Positions 57,383-64,000 of a DNA stretch of 64,000 nucleotides are shown piece by piece (the stretch's first letter is position 1; every line of letters starts with the position of its first letter). Source of the stretch: CAZIFG01 sp964539135 (GTDB lineage Bacteria; Margulisbacteria; Marinamargulisbacteria; GCA-2716485; CAZIFG01). The notes under the pieces are model-generated. The model saw nothing but the letters and a program-made list of their open reading frames with translations, had not been told where the DNA came from and did no database searches. A program made the position numbers and the translations under genes. The DNA is taken from NCBI GenBank assembly GCA_964539135.1, contig CAZIFG010000001.1, positions 62,001 through 126,000 on the forward strand, in the 5' to 3' direction.

Positions 57383-58751
57383 GGATTCTTTTGATAAAGT
57401 AAAACGCGTTGTATTGGTTCGTGGCGGGCATACCTTTAAAGGGGTTTCTGACTTGGTTGCTAAACCTATAGAGAGCCAGGCGCCTTCTTGGTGGGTGATT
57501 GCACTCTTAGCCTCTGTTTCATTGCTTTTGTTGTTAAAAGCCATGATTTTATATCTTTTTTGGGAAGGTATTGGGGTTTGGGGCTTAAATAACCCTGTAG
57601 GTTGGGGGTTTGCGATTGTTAACTTTGTATTTTGGGTAGGGATTGGCCATGCTGGCACCTTGATTTCAGCTATTTTGTTTTTGTTTCGCCAGAATTGGCG
57701 AACAGCGGTTAACCGTTTTGCTGAGGCCATGACTATTTTTGCGGTTATGTGCGCTTTAATTTTTCCTGGTATTCACGTGGGAAGACCTTGGGTTGCTTAT
57801 TTTATGTTTCCGCTTCCCAATCAAATGGCAATGTGGCCAAACTTTAGAAGTCCTTTGCTTTGGGACGTTTTTGCGGTGAGTACTTATTTTACAGTGTCCT
57901 TGTTGTTTTGGTACGTCGGGCTTATTCCTGATCTTGCCTTGCTTCGAGATAGAGCTAAATCTAGAGCAAGACAGTTTTGGTATGGCCTTTTTGCTATTGG
58001 ATGGCGTGGTGCGAATCGGCATTGGCAAAATTATGAAAAGGCTTATTTGATTTTGGCTGCATTGGCAACACCTTTGGTATTGTCTGTGCATTCTATTGTA
58101 AGTTTTGACTTTGCGGTGTCTCAGTTGCCCGGATGGCATACGACGATTTTCCCGCCTTACTTTGTTGCTGGAGCTATTTTTTCAGGGTTTGCGATGGTTG
58201 TGACCTTGATGGTTTTGGCCCGAGAGCTTTTTGGCATGAAAGATATCATGACTATGCATCATCTTGAAAATATGAACAAGATTATTTTGGCTACCGGAAC
58301 TATGGTTGGGTATGCTTATGGTATGGAATTTTTTATGGCCTGGTATTCTGGCTATGAATATGAGACTTTTACCTTTATTAATCGAGCGACAGGGCCTTAT
58401 GCCTGGGCGTATTGGATTATGGTGAGTTGTAACGTTATTTCGCCTCAACTTTTTTGGTTTAAAAAGATTAGAACCAGCATTCCTTTGATGTTTATCATTT
58501 CTATTTTTGTAAACATTGGGATGTGGTTTGAGCGTTTTGTGATTACGGTTACGTCTTTACATCGTGATTTTATGCCGTCTAGCTGGGCGTATTATACGCC
58601 GACATGGGTGGATATTTGTACCTTTATTGGTAGTTTTGGGTTGTTTTTCACTCTGTTTTTACTTTTCTTAAAGTTTTTACCAATGATTGCGGTTGCGGAG
58701 GTTAAAATGGTTATGCCAGAGGCAGATCCTCATTATGGGGAGGAACACTAA
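57375..58751 (+). CDS. actC: ActC, NrfD-like integral membrane subunit of alternative complex III
   Basis: 458 residues, about ten membrane helices of NrfD/PsrC type. Features: an early GVWGLNNPVGWGFAIVNFVFWVG segment with the quinol-site region near residue 73-95, and WHTTIFPPYFVAGAIFSGFAMV near 260 (helix 6). It forms the menaquinol-oxidising part of the complex. It overlaps the actB end by eight bases, and actD begins on its stop codon. Confidence 0.92.
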   Translation: MLKDSFDKVKRVVLVRGGHTFKGVSDLVAKPIESQAPSWWVIALLASVSLLLLLKAMILYLFWEGIGVWGLNNPVGWGFAIVNFVFWVGIGHAGTLISAILFLFRQNWRTAVNRFAEAMTIFAVMCALIFPGIHVGRPWVAYFMFPLPNQMAMWPNFRSPLLWDVFAVSTYFTVSLLFWYVGLIPDLALLRDRAKSRARQFWYGLFAIGWRGANRHWQNYEKAYLILAALATPLVLSVHSIVSFDFAVSQLPGWHTTIFPPYFVAGAIFSGFAMVVTLMVLARELFGMKDIMTMHHLENMNKIILATGTMVGYAYGMEFFMAWYSGYEYETFTFINRATGPYAWAYWIMVSCNVISPQLFWFKKIRTSIPLMFIISIFVNIGMWFERFVITVTSLHRDFMPSSWAYYTPTWVDICTFIGSFGLFFTLFLLFLKFLPMIAVAEVKMVMPEADPHYGEEH

Positions 58752-59281
58752 TGAGTGACGTATTTTGCGTTTTAGCTGAGTTTGATTCACCGCAGTCTTT
58801 ATATCATGCGGCTGAGCATGTTAGGGATAGTGAGTATACAGCGTTTGATGTTTATACGCCTTTTCCAGTTCATGGTATGGATCAGGCGATGGGTTTAAAG
58901 GAATCTAGACTTGCGCCTATTGTATTTATGGGTGGTAGTTTAGGCTTAATTTTTGGGATTAGTTATCAGTCATGGGCCTCTACTTTTGGCTATTCATTGG
59001 TCATTAGTGGCAAGCCGCTATTAAGTTTTCCCGCCTTTGTGCCTGTTTCCTTTGAGCTTATGATTTTATTTTCTGCTTTTGCCACTGTTTTTGGGATGTT
59101 TGGGTTAAATAAAATTCCACGACATTCGCATCCTTTATTAAAAAATGATCGGTTTAGAACTGCAACCTCTCATGGCTTTTTCTTGGCTATTGAGGCATCG
59201 GATCCTCATTTTGATGCGGATAAGATTGAAGCATTTTTAACAAAAATTGGTGCAACATCTGTTGAAAAGGTAGAGGGTTAG
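58751..59281 (+). CDS. actD: ActD, small membrane subunit of alternative complex III
   Basis: 176 residues with two membrane helices (residues about 57-77 and 96-117). Motifs of the DUF3341/ActD family are visible: VLAEFDSPQSLYHAAEHVRD near residue 6, YTPFPVHGMDQAMGLKES near 37 and a C-terminal RHSHPLLKNDRF near 130. Its ATG overlaps the stop of actC by one base. It contacts ActC in the complex. Confidence 0.9.
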   Translation: MSDVFCVLAEFDSPQSLYHAAEHVRDSEYTAFDVYTPFPVHGMDQAMGLKESRLAPIVFMGGSLGLIFGISYQSWASTFGYSLVISGKPLLSFPAFVPVSFELMILFSAFATVFGMFGLNKIPRHSHPLLKNDRFRTATSHGFFLAIEASDPHFDADKIEAFLTKIGATSVEKVEG

Positions 59282-59285
59282 TACA

Positions 59286-59819
59286 ATGAAAAATAGGTTA
59301 CATGTCGCATGTATAATTATGATGGTTTTTCTTCTTTCCGGCTGCAGGGGCGGAAGAAGTGAAAAGCCACCTATTCACTTAAATCCTAATATGGATATTC
59401 AATCTAAATTTAGAGCTCAAAGCTTGCCGTTAACGCCTCCTGATGGGGTTGTGGCTTCAGGGCCTCGTGAAAATACGGACACAATGCCGGATCTTACACG
59501 TGACATGTTGTTGCGTGGTCAGGAACGTTTTGCTATTTATTGTGCGCCGTGTCACGATAAGGCTGGATCTGGAAAGGGGATGGTTGTTCAACGTGGATTT
59601 CTTCCGCCACCTGATTTAACCTCTGATCGTATTGTATCTTATACCCATAAAGGTCTTTTTGATGTTATTACGGATGGTATTCGTACAATGCCGGCTTATG
59701 GTAAGCAGATTCCGGTGCAAGATCGTTGGGCCATTGTTGCTTATGTACGTGCCTTGCAAAAATCTCAAAATGCGTCGATATCAGATATTCCCGAAGCCAT
59801 GCGCTCGGATGTGAAGTGA
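59286..59819 (+). CDS. actE: ActE, monohaem cytochrome c lipoprotein of alternative complex III
   Basis: 177 residues. Lipobox LLSGC gives Cys20 after a short signal peptide. One CXXCH haem site, CAPCH near residue 93, lies in a c-type cytochrome domain, with the axial Met in TMPAYGKQI near 135. It receives electrons from ActA/ActB and hands them on to the cytochrome oxidase. Four bases after actD and ten before actF. Confidence 0.9.
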   Translation: MKNRLHVACIIMMVFLLSGCRGGRSEKPPIHLNPNMDIQSKFRAQSLPLTPPDGVVASGPRENTDTMPDLTRDMLLRGQERFAIYCAPCHDKAGSGKGMVVQRGFLPPPDLTSDRIVSYTHKGLFDVITDGIRTMPAYGKQIPVQDRWAIVAYVRALQKSQNASISDIPEAMRSDVK

Positions 59820-59829
59820 GGGTTTTAGG

Positions 59830-61020
59830 ATGAGTAATACAGTTGTAACTATTCCAGAAGAACGATTAAATGGCCGCTTTTCCAAGTTATCCCGTAATTT
59901 ATTGGGGATAGGGGGCCTTGCCTTATTGACTACGTTTGGTTTTTTTCTTAAAGATCATCATGCCGTTTTTTCTTACTTAACGTCATTTATTTTCTTTTTA
60001 TCCATCACATTAGGGGCTTTGTTTTTTGTGATGATTCAGTTTATTTCACGTGCGGGTTGGAGTGTTGTTGTTAGACGGATTCCAGAGCTTATGATGACGA
60101 ATATTTCCTTGATGGCAGTTTTATTTGTACCTGTTTTATTCGGCCTTCATGAACTTTATCATTGGACCCACAGTGATGCGGTTGCTGCGGATCATGTTTT
60201 AAAAGGAAAAGAGCCTTATTTGAATTTGGCGTTTTTTGGTGTTCGTGTTCTTGTTTTTTTTGGGATTTGGATTTGGTTGTCTCGTAAATACTTTAAAGCG
60301 TCTACAGAGCAAGATGCTTCAGGTAATCCAGATTTAACCCTTTCAATGCAATCTCGTGCAACCTATGGCATTCTTTTATTTGCTCTAACCGTTACATTTG
60401 CCTTTGTGGATTGGGTCATGTCCTTAACGCCTCATTGGTATTCTACGATTTTTGGTGTCTATATGTTTGCAGGATGTATGGTTTCTTTTTTTGCTGCCAA
60501 TTCTTTGATTGTGTTGGGTTTAAAGCGGTATGGCTTTTTAAAACAAGTTACCGTTGAGCATATTCATGATTTAGGTAAATTGATGTATGGCTTTAACATT
60601 TTTTGGAGCTATATCGCGTTTTGTCAATATTTCTTGATTTGGTACTCTAATGTTCCTGAAGAAACCGTATGGTATGCCAACCATTTTGTGGGATCTTGGC
60701 AGCCCATTTCTGTTCTTCTTGCAGTAGGGCACTTTTTTATCCCCTTTGTTATTTTTATGTCTCGACATGCACGTCGTCACTTTAAGTTCCATGCCTTTAT
60801 TGCACTTTGGTTGTTGGCATTTCAGTTTTTAGATTTTTATTGGGTGATTATGCCTAATGCATCCCCTACAGGATTTCATCTTTCTATTGTCGATGTTACT
60901 GCTTTTATTGGTATTGGGGCTGTCTATCTTGGTGTTTTATTGCGAAATTCAGATAAAGTAAGCTTGATTCCTGTTAAAGACCCACGCTTGTCTGAGTCTT
61001 TAAAGTTTCATAATTTATAA
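59830..61020 (+). CDS. actF: ActF, second NrfD-like membrane subunit of alternative complex III
   Basis: 396 residues, about ten membrane helices. The family features FVDWVMSLTPHWYSTIFG near residue 195 and LPHLDLY-like QFLDFYWVIMPN near 338 are present. It is a paralogue of ActC and sits against it in the complex. An intact coding frame with AAGGAG-like site (GGGTTTTAGG) upstream. The next gene begins ten bases later. Confidence 0.9.
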   Translation: MSNTVVTIPEERLNGRFSKLSRNLLGIGGLALLTTFGFFLKDHHAVFSYLTSFIFFLSITLGALFFVMIQFISRAGWSVVVRRIPELMMTNISLMAVLFVPVLFGLHELYHWTHSDAVAADHVLKGKEPYLNLAFFGVRVLVFFGIWIWLSRKYFKASTEQDASGNPDLTLSMQSRATYGILLFALTVTFAFVDWVMSLTPHWYSTIFGVYMFAGCMVSFFAANSLIVLGLKRYGFLKQVTVEHIHDLGKLMYGFNIFWSYIAFCQYFLIWYSNVPEETVWYANHFVGSWQPISVLLAVGHFFIPFVIFMSRHARRHFKFHAFIALWLLAFQFLDFYWVIMPNASPTGFHLSIVDVTAFIGIGAVYLGVLLRNSDKVSLIPVKDPRLSESLKFHNL

Positions 61021-61029
61021 GGAGTATTT

Positions 61030-61335
61030 ATGGCACACGAAGGCATCATTAAACATGATGAAACAGAACCGAATAGCTTTGTTTTGTATTTGGTTATTAT
61101 TATTTCATTGGCGGCAATTGCGTTTGTTGTGGCTGCCAGTTTGTTCTATTACAATACCTCTGTGAGTGAGGTTTTGAATCGAAAACAAGAGACGGGAGTT
61201 CCTACGGATCTTCAAAAATTGAGACTTTATGAGCAAGAACGGTTAACCCGTTTGAGCTATGATAAATCTAGAAATAAATATATTATTCCGATTGATATGG
61301 CAATGGATGCCGTGCTTCGTGAAAATTCCAAATAG
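61030..61335 (+). CDS. small single-helix membrane protein of the act-cox operon
   Basis: 101 residues, one membrane helix (residues about 18-40, FVLYLVIIISLAAIAFVVAA), then a polar C-terminal half with EQERLTRLSYDKSRN. AAGGAG lies eight bases before ATG 61030. It lies between actF and sco1, where other ACIII clusters may have a small extra subunit; a role as an accessory subunit of ACIII or the oxidase is inference from position. Not recognised by motif. It overlaps the next gene. Confidence 0.7.
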   Translation: MAHEGIIKHDETEPNSFVLYLVIIISLAAIAFVVAASLFYYNTSVSEVLNRKQETGVPTDLQKLRLYEQERLTRLSYDKSRNKYIIPIDMAMDAVLRENSK

Positions 61336-62107
61336 GTTTCTTTTTCTTCTTTTCTTTTTTTGCCTTCCTTTTTATTCTGTGGCAGAAATGATGCCACCGG
61401 ATTTAAAGACTGTAGGGATTGAAGAACGCTTAGGCGCTCGATTTCCTCAAGACTTAAGCGCGCTTAATCAAGAGGGTGTTTCTGTTTCTTTGGATTCTTA
61501 TTTTAAGTCAGGTCGACCTGTTATTTTAAATTTAGCGTATTACTCTTGTCCCATGTTGTGTCATTTTGTGGCTACAGGTTTAGCGGAAGGGCTTAAACAA
61601 ACTACCTTGAAAATTGGAGAAGATTACGATGTTATTTCCGTGAGTTTTGATCCTGAAGATACGGTTTCTAATGCAAAACAATTTTCTAAGAAATACCAAA
61701 GCCTTTTGGGGCAACCTTTAGCAGATTCTCATTGGTCTTTTTTAATCGTATCTCCCAATGTTGTGGATGTTTTAACGGATTCTGTTGGGTTTTCTTATTT
61801 TAAAACTCAGAGTAAAACAGATCGATTTGCGCATTCCTCTGCTATTGTTGTTTTTACGCCTGATGGGCGTGTTTCTCGCTATTTATATGGCATTTCTTTT
61901 TCGGCGTTTGATTTAAAAATGGCGATTTCTGAGGCAAAGTTAGGCCATCAAAAATCGACGGTAGATAAGCTTATGTTGTTCTGTTATAATTATGATCCTC
62001 AGTCGCGTAAGTATGTTTTTTATGCGGTGAATCTTATGAAAGCGGGTGGTATTCTGACCGTAGTTTCTTTGGTTGGATTATTACTTATGTTTAGAAGGAA
62101 GCGTTAA
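61307..62107 (+). CDS. SCO1/SenC-family copper chaperone for cytochrome oxidase
   Basis: 266 residues from ATG 61307, with GTG 61319 as an alternative four codons on; both overlap the preceding gene. N-terminal signal peptide (FLFLLFFFCLPFYSVAE). Thioredoxin-like domain with the copper site CPMLC near residue 77 and the distal His in DRFAHSSAIVVFTPDG near 180. Residues 240-262 form a C-terminal membrane helix. It delivers copper to the CuA site of CoxB, the next gene. Gap three bases. Confidence 0.88.
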   Translation: MPCFVKIPNRFLFLLFFFCLPFYSVAEMMPPDLKTVGIEERLGARFPQDLSALNQEGVSVSLDSYFKSGRPVILNLAYYSCPMLCHFVATGLAEGLKQTTLKIGEDYDVISVSFDPEDTVSNAKQFSKKYQSLLGQPLADSHWSFLIVSPNVVDVLTDSVGFSYFKTQSKTDRFAHSSAIVVFTPDGRVSRYLYGISFSAFDLKMAISEAKLGHQKSTVDKLMLFCYNYDPQSRKYVFYAVNLMKAGGILTVVSLVGLLLMFRRKR

Positions 62108-62110
62108 TTT

Positions 62111-63073
62111 ATGAGTGCTCAAAGTTTAATGAAAAGTGGGAGTTTATTTTTTCCTGAGGCCGTTACTGCAATGGGACCTCGTATTGATTTATTCTATTCT
62201 ATTATATTCTATGGTGGATGTATTTTTACGGTTGCGGTTGTTTTGATTTTATTTCTTTTTATTAAGAAATACAGACGAACGCCTGAAAACCCTGTTGCGA
62301 TTCAACAGATTACACATAATGATGCGCTGGAAATTACGTGGACTGTAATTCCTTTTATTATTGTGGTGTTTATTTTTTACTTTGGGTATAAAGATTATTT
62401 AGAATTGGTGGTTCCGCCTGAAAATGCGCAGGAAATTAAAGTGACTGGAAAGAAATGGATGTGGCAATTTTATTATCCCAAAGAAAACAAAACTCTTCTT
62501 AATGAAGTTGTTGTTCCTGTTTCTCAGCCTATTAAGTTTACCATGACGTCTGATGATGTTATTCATAGCTTTTTTGTCCCCAATTTTAGAATTAAAAAAG
62601 ATGTTGTCCCGAATCGATACACTCGTCTTTGGTTTAAAGCTGAAAAAGTGGGAACCTACCAAGTTTTTTGTACAGAGTTTTGTGGAGATGGGCATTCCAA
62701 TATGCTCGCTGTGATTCGTGTTTTATCTCAAGAGGATTATGAAAAATGGTTAACGGAATCGGATACAGCTTCTTCTGATATGCCTTTAGACCAACTTGGA
62801 AAAGTATTGTATGAGAAAAAAGCTTGTAATGCCTGCCACTCTATCGATGGGTCTAGTTTAACAGGACCTTCTTTTAAAGGTTCTTTTGGAAAACCACGTG
62901 GTTTAGCCAGTGGTGCTTCTGTTGTGATGGATGAGAATTATATTCGAGAATCTATTATGAATCCTACGGCTAAGGTTGTTAAAGGATATCCTCCTGTTAT
63001 GCCTGCCTTTGCGGGGCTTCTCTCTACTCATGAGGTTGATGCTCTGATTGAATTTATTAAAGCACAGAAATAA
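62111..63073 (+). CDS. coxB: CoxB, cytochrome c oxidase subunit II fused to cytochrome c (caa3 type)
   Basis: 320 residues. Two membrane helices (about 27-55 and 74-103) and the CuA cupredoxin domain with DDVIHSFFVPNFRIK and CTEFCGDGHSNM near 196, both CuA Cys being present. A C-terminal cytochrome c domain (residues about 235-320) has CNACH and an axial Met in YPPVMPAFAG. The fused haem c makes it caa3 type, allowing direct electron input from ActE. AAGGAAG precedes ATG 62111. Confidence 0.94.
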   Translation: MSAQSLMKSGSLFFPEAVTAMGPRIDLFYSIIFYGGCIFTVAVVLILFLFIKKYRRTPENPVAIQQITHNDALEITWTVIPFIIVVFIFYFGYKDYLELVVPPENAQEIKVTGKKWMWQFYYPKENKTLLNEVVVPVSQPIKFTMTSDDVIHSFFVPNFRIKKDVVPNRYTRLWFKAEKVGTYQVFCTEFCGDGHSNMLAVIRVLSQEDYEKWLTESDTASSDMPLDQLGKVLYEKKACNACHSIDGSSLTGPSFKGSFGKPRGLASGASVVMDENYIRESIMNPTAKVVKGYPPVMPAFAGLLSTHEVDALIEFIKAQK

Positions 63074-63080
63074 GGAGAAT

Positions 63081-64000
63081 ATGATGAGTCATTCGTCCCC
63101 ATTGGGTACTAATTTTTTAACGGTTACTAAAGGCTGGAGGTCGTGGCTTTTTACTTTAGACCATAAACGCATTGGATTGATGTATCTTCTTGCTGTTTGT
63201 ATCGCTTTTGGGATAGGTGGTCTTTTTGCGATTTTACTTCGTTTGGAACTTTTAACACCCGCACAGACTCTTTTTACAGCGAAAGAATATAATCAGTTGT
63301 TTACCTTGCATGGTGCAGCGATGGTGTTTTTGTTTATTATTCCTTCCATTCCAGCCTCTTTGGGAAATTTTATTTTACCCATGCAGTTGGGTGTTAAGGA
63401 TGTTGCCTTTCCACGTTTAAACTTAGCCAGTTTCCACATTTATGTTTTAGGGGCTGCGATTGTTTTATTTTCCATTTTTACGGGAGCGGTGGATACTGGG
63501 TGGACTTTTTATACGCCTTATTCGGCTCAGTCGGATACTAGCGTTATTTCTATGACTTTGGGGGCCTTTGTTTTGGGTTTTTCCTCTATTTTAACGGGGA
63601 TTAATTTTATTGTAACCATTCAAAAAATGAGACCCAAAGGGATGGGGTGGTTTAGATTGCCACTCTTTTTATGGGCATTATATGCCGCTGCGGTGATTCA
63701 AGTTTTAGCAACACCAGTTATTGCCATTACCTTATTGTTATTGGTCCTTGAAAAAACAATGGGGGTTGGTATTTTTGATCCTGCTTTAGGCGGAGATCCT
63801 GTTTTATTTGAACATTTCTTTTGGTTTTATAGTCATCCGGCTGTTTATATTATGATTTTACCCGCGATGGGAATTATGAGTGAGCTTGTCACTGCTTTTT
63901 GTAAGAAAAATATTTTTGGGTACCGTTTTGTGGCCTATTCGAGTATTGCGATTGCGATTATTTCCTTTTTGGTTTGGGGCCATCATTTATTTGTTAGCGG
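63081..64000 (+). CDS. coxA: CoxA, cytochrome c oxidase subunit I (partial, runs off the window)
   Basis: 306 codons are visible; the gene continues past base 64000. Start ATG 63081 (or the next ATG 63084) follows AAGGAG seven bases on. Haem-copper oxidase features: the first haem His region LDHKRIGLMYL near 33, FTLHGAAMVFLFIIPS near 73, SLGNFILPMQLGVKD near 92, HPAVYIMILPAMG near 252 and the CuB histidine pair in WGHHLFVSG at the end. It carries the oxygen-reducing haem a3-CuB site. Last recognised member of the operon in the window. Confidence 0.93.
   Translation, partial: MMSHSSPLGTNFLTVTKGWRSWLFTLDHKRIGLMYLLAVCIAFGIGGLFAILLRLELLTPAQTLFTAKEYNQLFTLHGAAMVFLFIIPSIPASLGNFILPMQLGVKDVAFPRLNLASFHIYVLGAAIVLFSIFTGAVDTGWTFYTPYSAQSDTSVISMTLGAFVLGFSSILTGINFIVTIQKMRPKGMGWFRLPLFLWALYAAAVIQVLATPVIAITLLLLVLEKTMGVGIFDPALGGDPVLFEHFFWFYSHPAVYIMILPAMGIMSELVTAFCKKNIFGYRFVAYSSIAIAIISFLVWGHHLFVS

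Noticed and set aside
1..64000. CRISPR arrays, rRNA operon, phage or plasmid genes
   Set aside because: No regularly spaced repeats, no rRNA-like sequence and no integrase, phage or replication genes were seen.

Overview
The window is AT-rich bacterial chromosome, densely coded, with no rRNA, tRNA, CRISPR array or intact insertion sequence that I could see. The cell is Gram-negative: it has lpxC (lipid A), an ExbB/ExbD/TonB set, several lipoproteins and an SLH-domain envelope protein. It respires aerobically through alternative complex III and a caa3-type oxidase. An SLH protein combined with an LPS-type outer membrane, and complex III replaced by ACIII, would suit a lineage near Cyanobacteria such as Margulisbacteria (Marinamargulisbacteria). 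That placement is a low-confidence inference from gene content, not from any search.

Layout. 1-4450: a minus-strand operon running exbB, exbD, tonB, a large secreted protein, an SLH protein, then the start of a possible ATP-citrate lyase subunit cut by the window edge. 4490-14640: a LOG-family protein, rlmN, apbE, a eukaryote-like Ser/Thr kinase, a Fur-family regulator with a hemerythrin, rlmD, a CorC-type membrane protein, ybeY, miaA and a 50-residue unknown. 14930-26220: a lipoprotein, a giant NAD-glutamate dehydrogenase divergent from coaX, an unknown protein, a PfkB kinase and ileS. 26419-27810: three small unrecognised proteins in a row. 27897-32217: a peptide ABC importer. 32254-41849: a second lipoprotein of the 14930 family, a WecA/TagO-like transferase, trpS, glyA-pheA-serS-arsR followed by three small unknowns, then lpxC, aroK and ridA. 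41924-49461: a lipoprotein, a DUF192 protein, rpsT with a histone-H1-like tail, accDA, secDF and lysS. 49468-53387: a receiver protein, a large sensor/PP2C phosphatase/kinase fusion and a STAS protein (partner-switching signalling) upstream of lysS. 53667-end: the respiratory operon actABCDEF, a small membrane protein, sco1, coxB and the start of coxA.

The clearest undescribed item is a family of short non-autonomous transposon-like elements. Two 142-bp copies (35103, 53443) and one 73-bp internal-deletion copy (47907) have matching terminal inverted repeats. Two of the three have perfect 5-bp target duplications. Truncated remnants lie at 11778, 21539, 22364 and probably 26311, and the 22364 remnant supplies the last 14 codons and the stop of the PfkB-family kinase. 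Other points of note are the rpsT tail, loss of three of four zinc-ribbon cysteines in IleRS, a His-to-Asp change at a YbeY metal ligand, divergent promoters sharing one -35 box (gdh/coaX), a leaderless coaX, a perfect GGTGTACAC dyad before the peptide importer, and the three-gene cluster of small glycine/proline-rich proteins.
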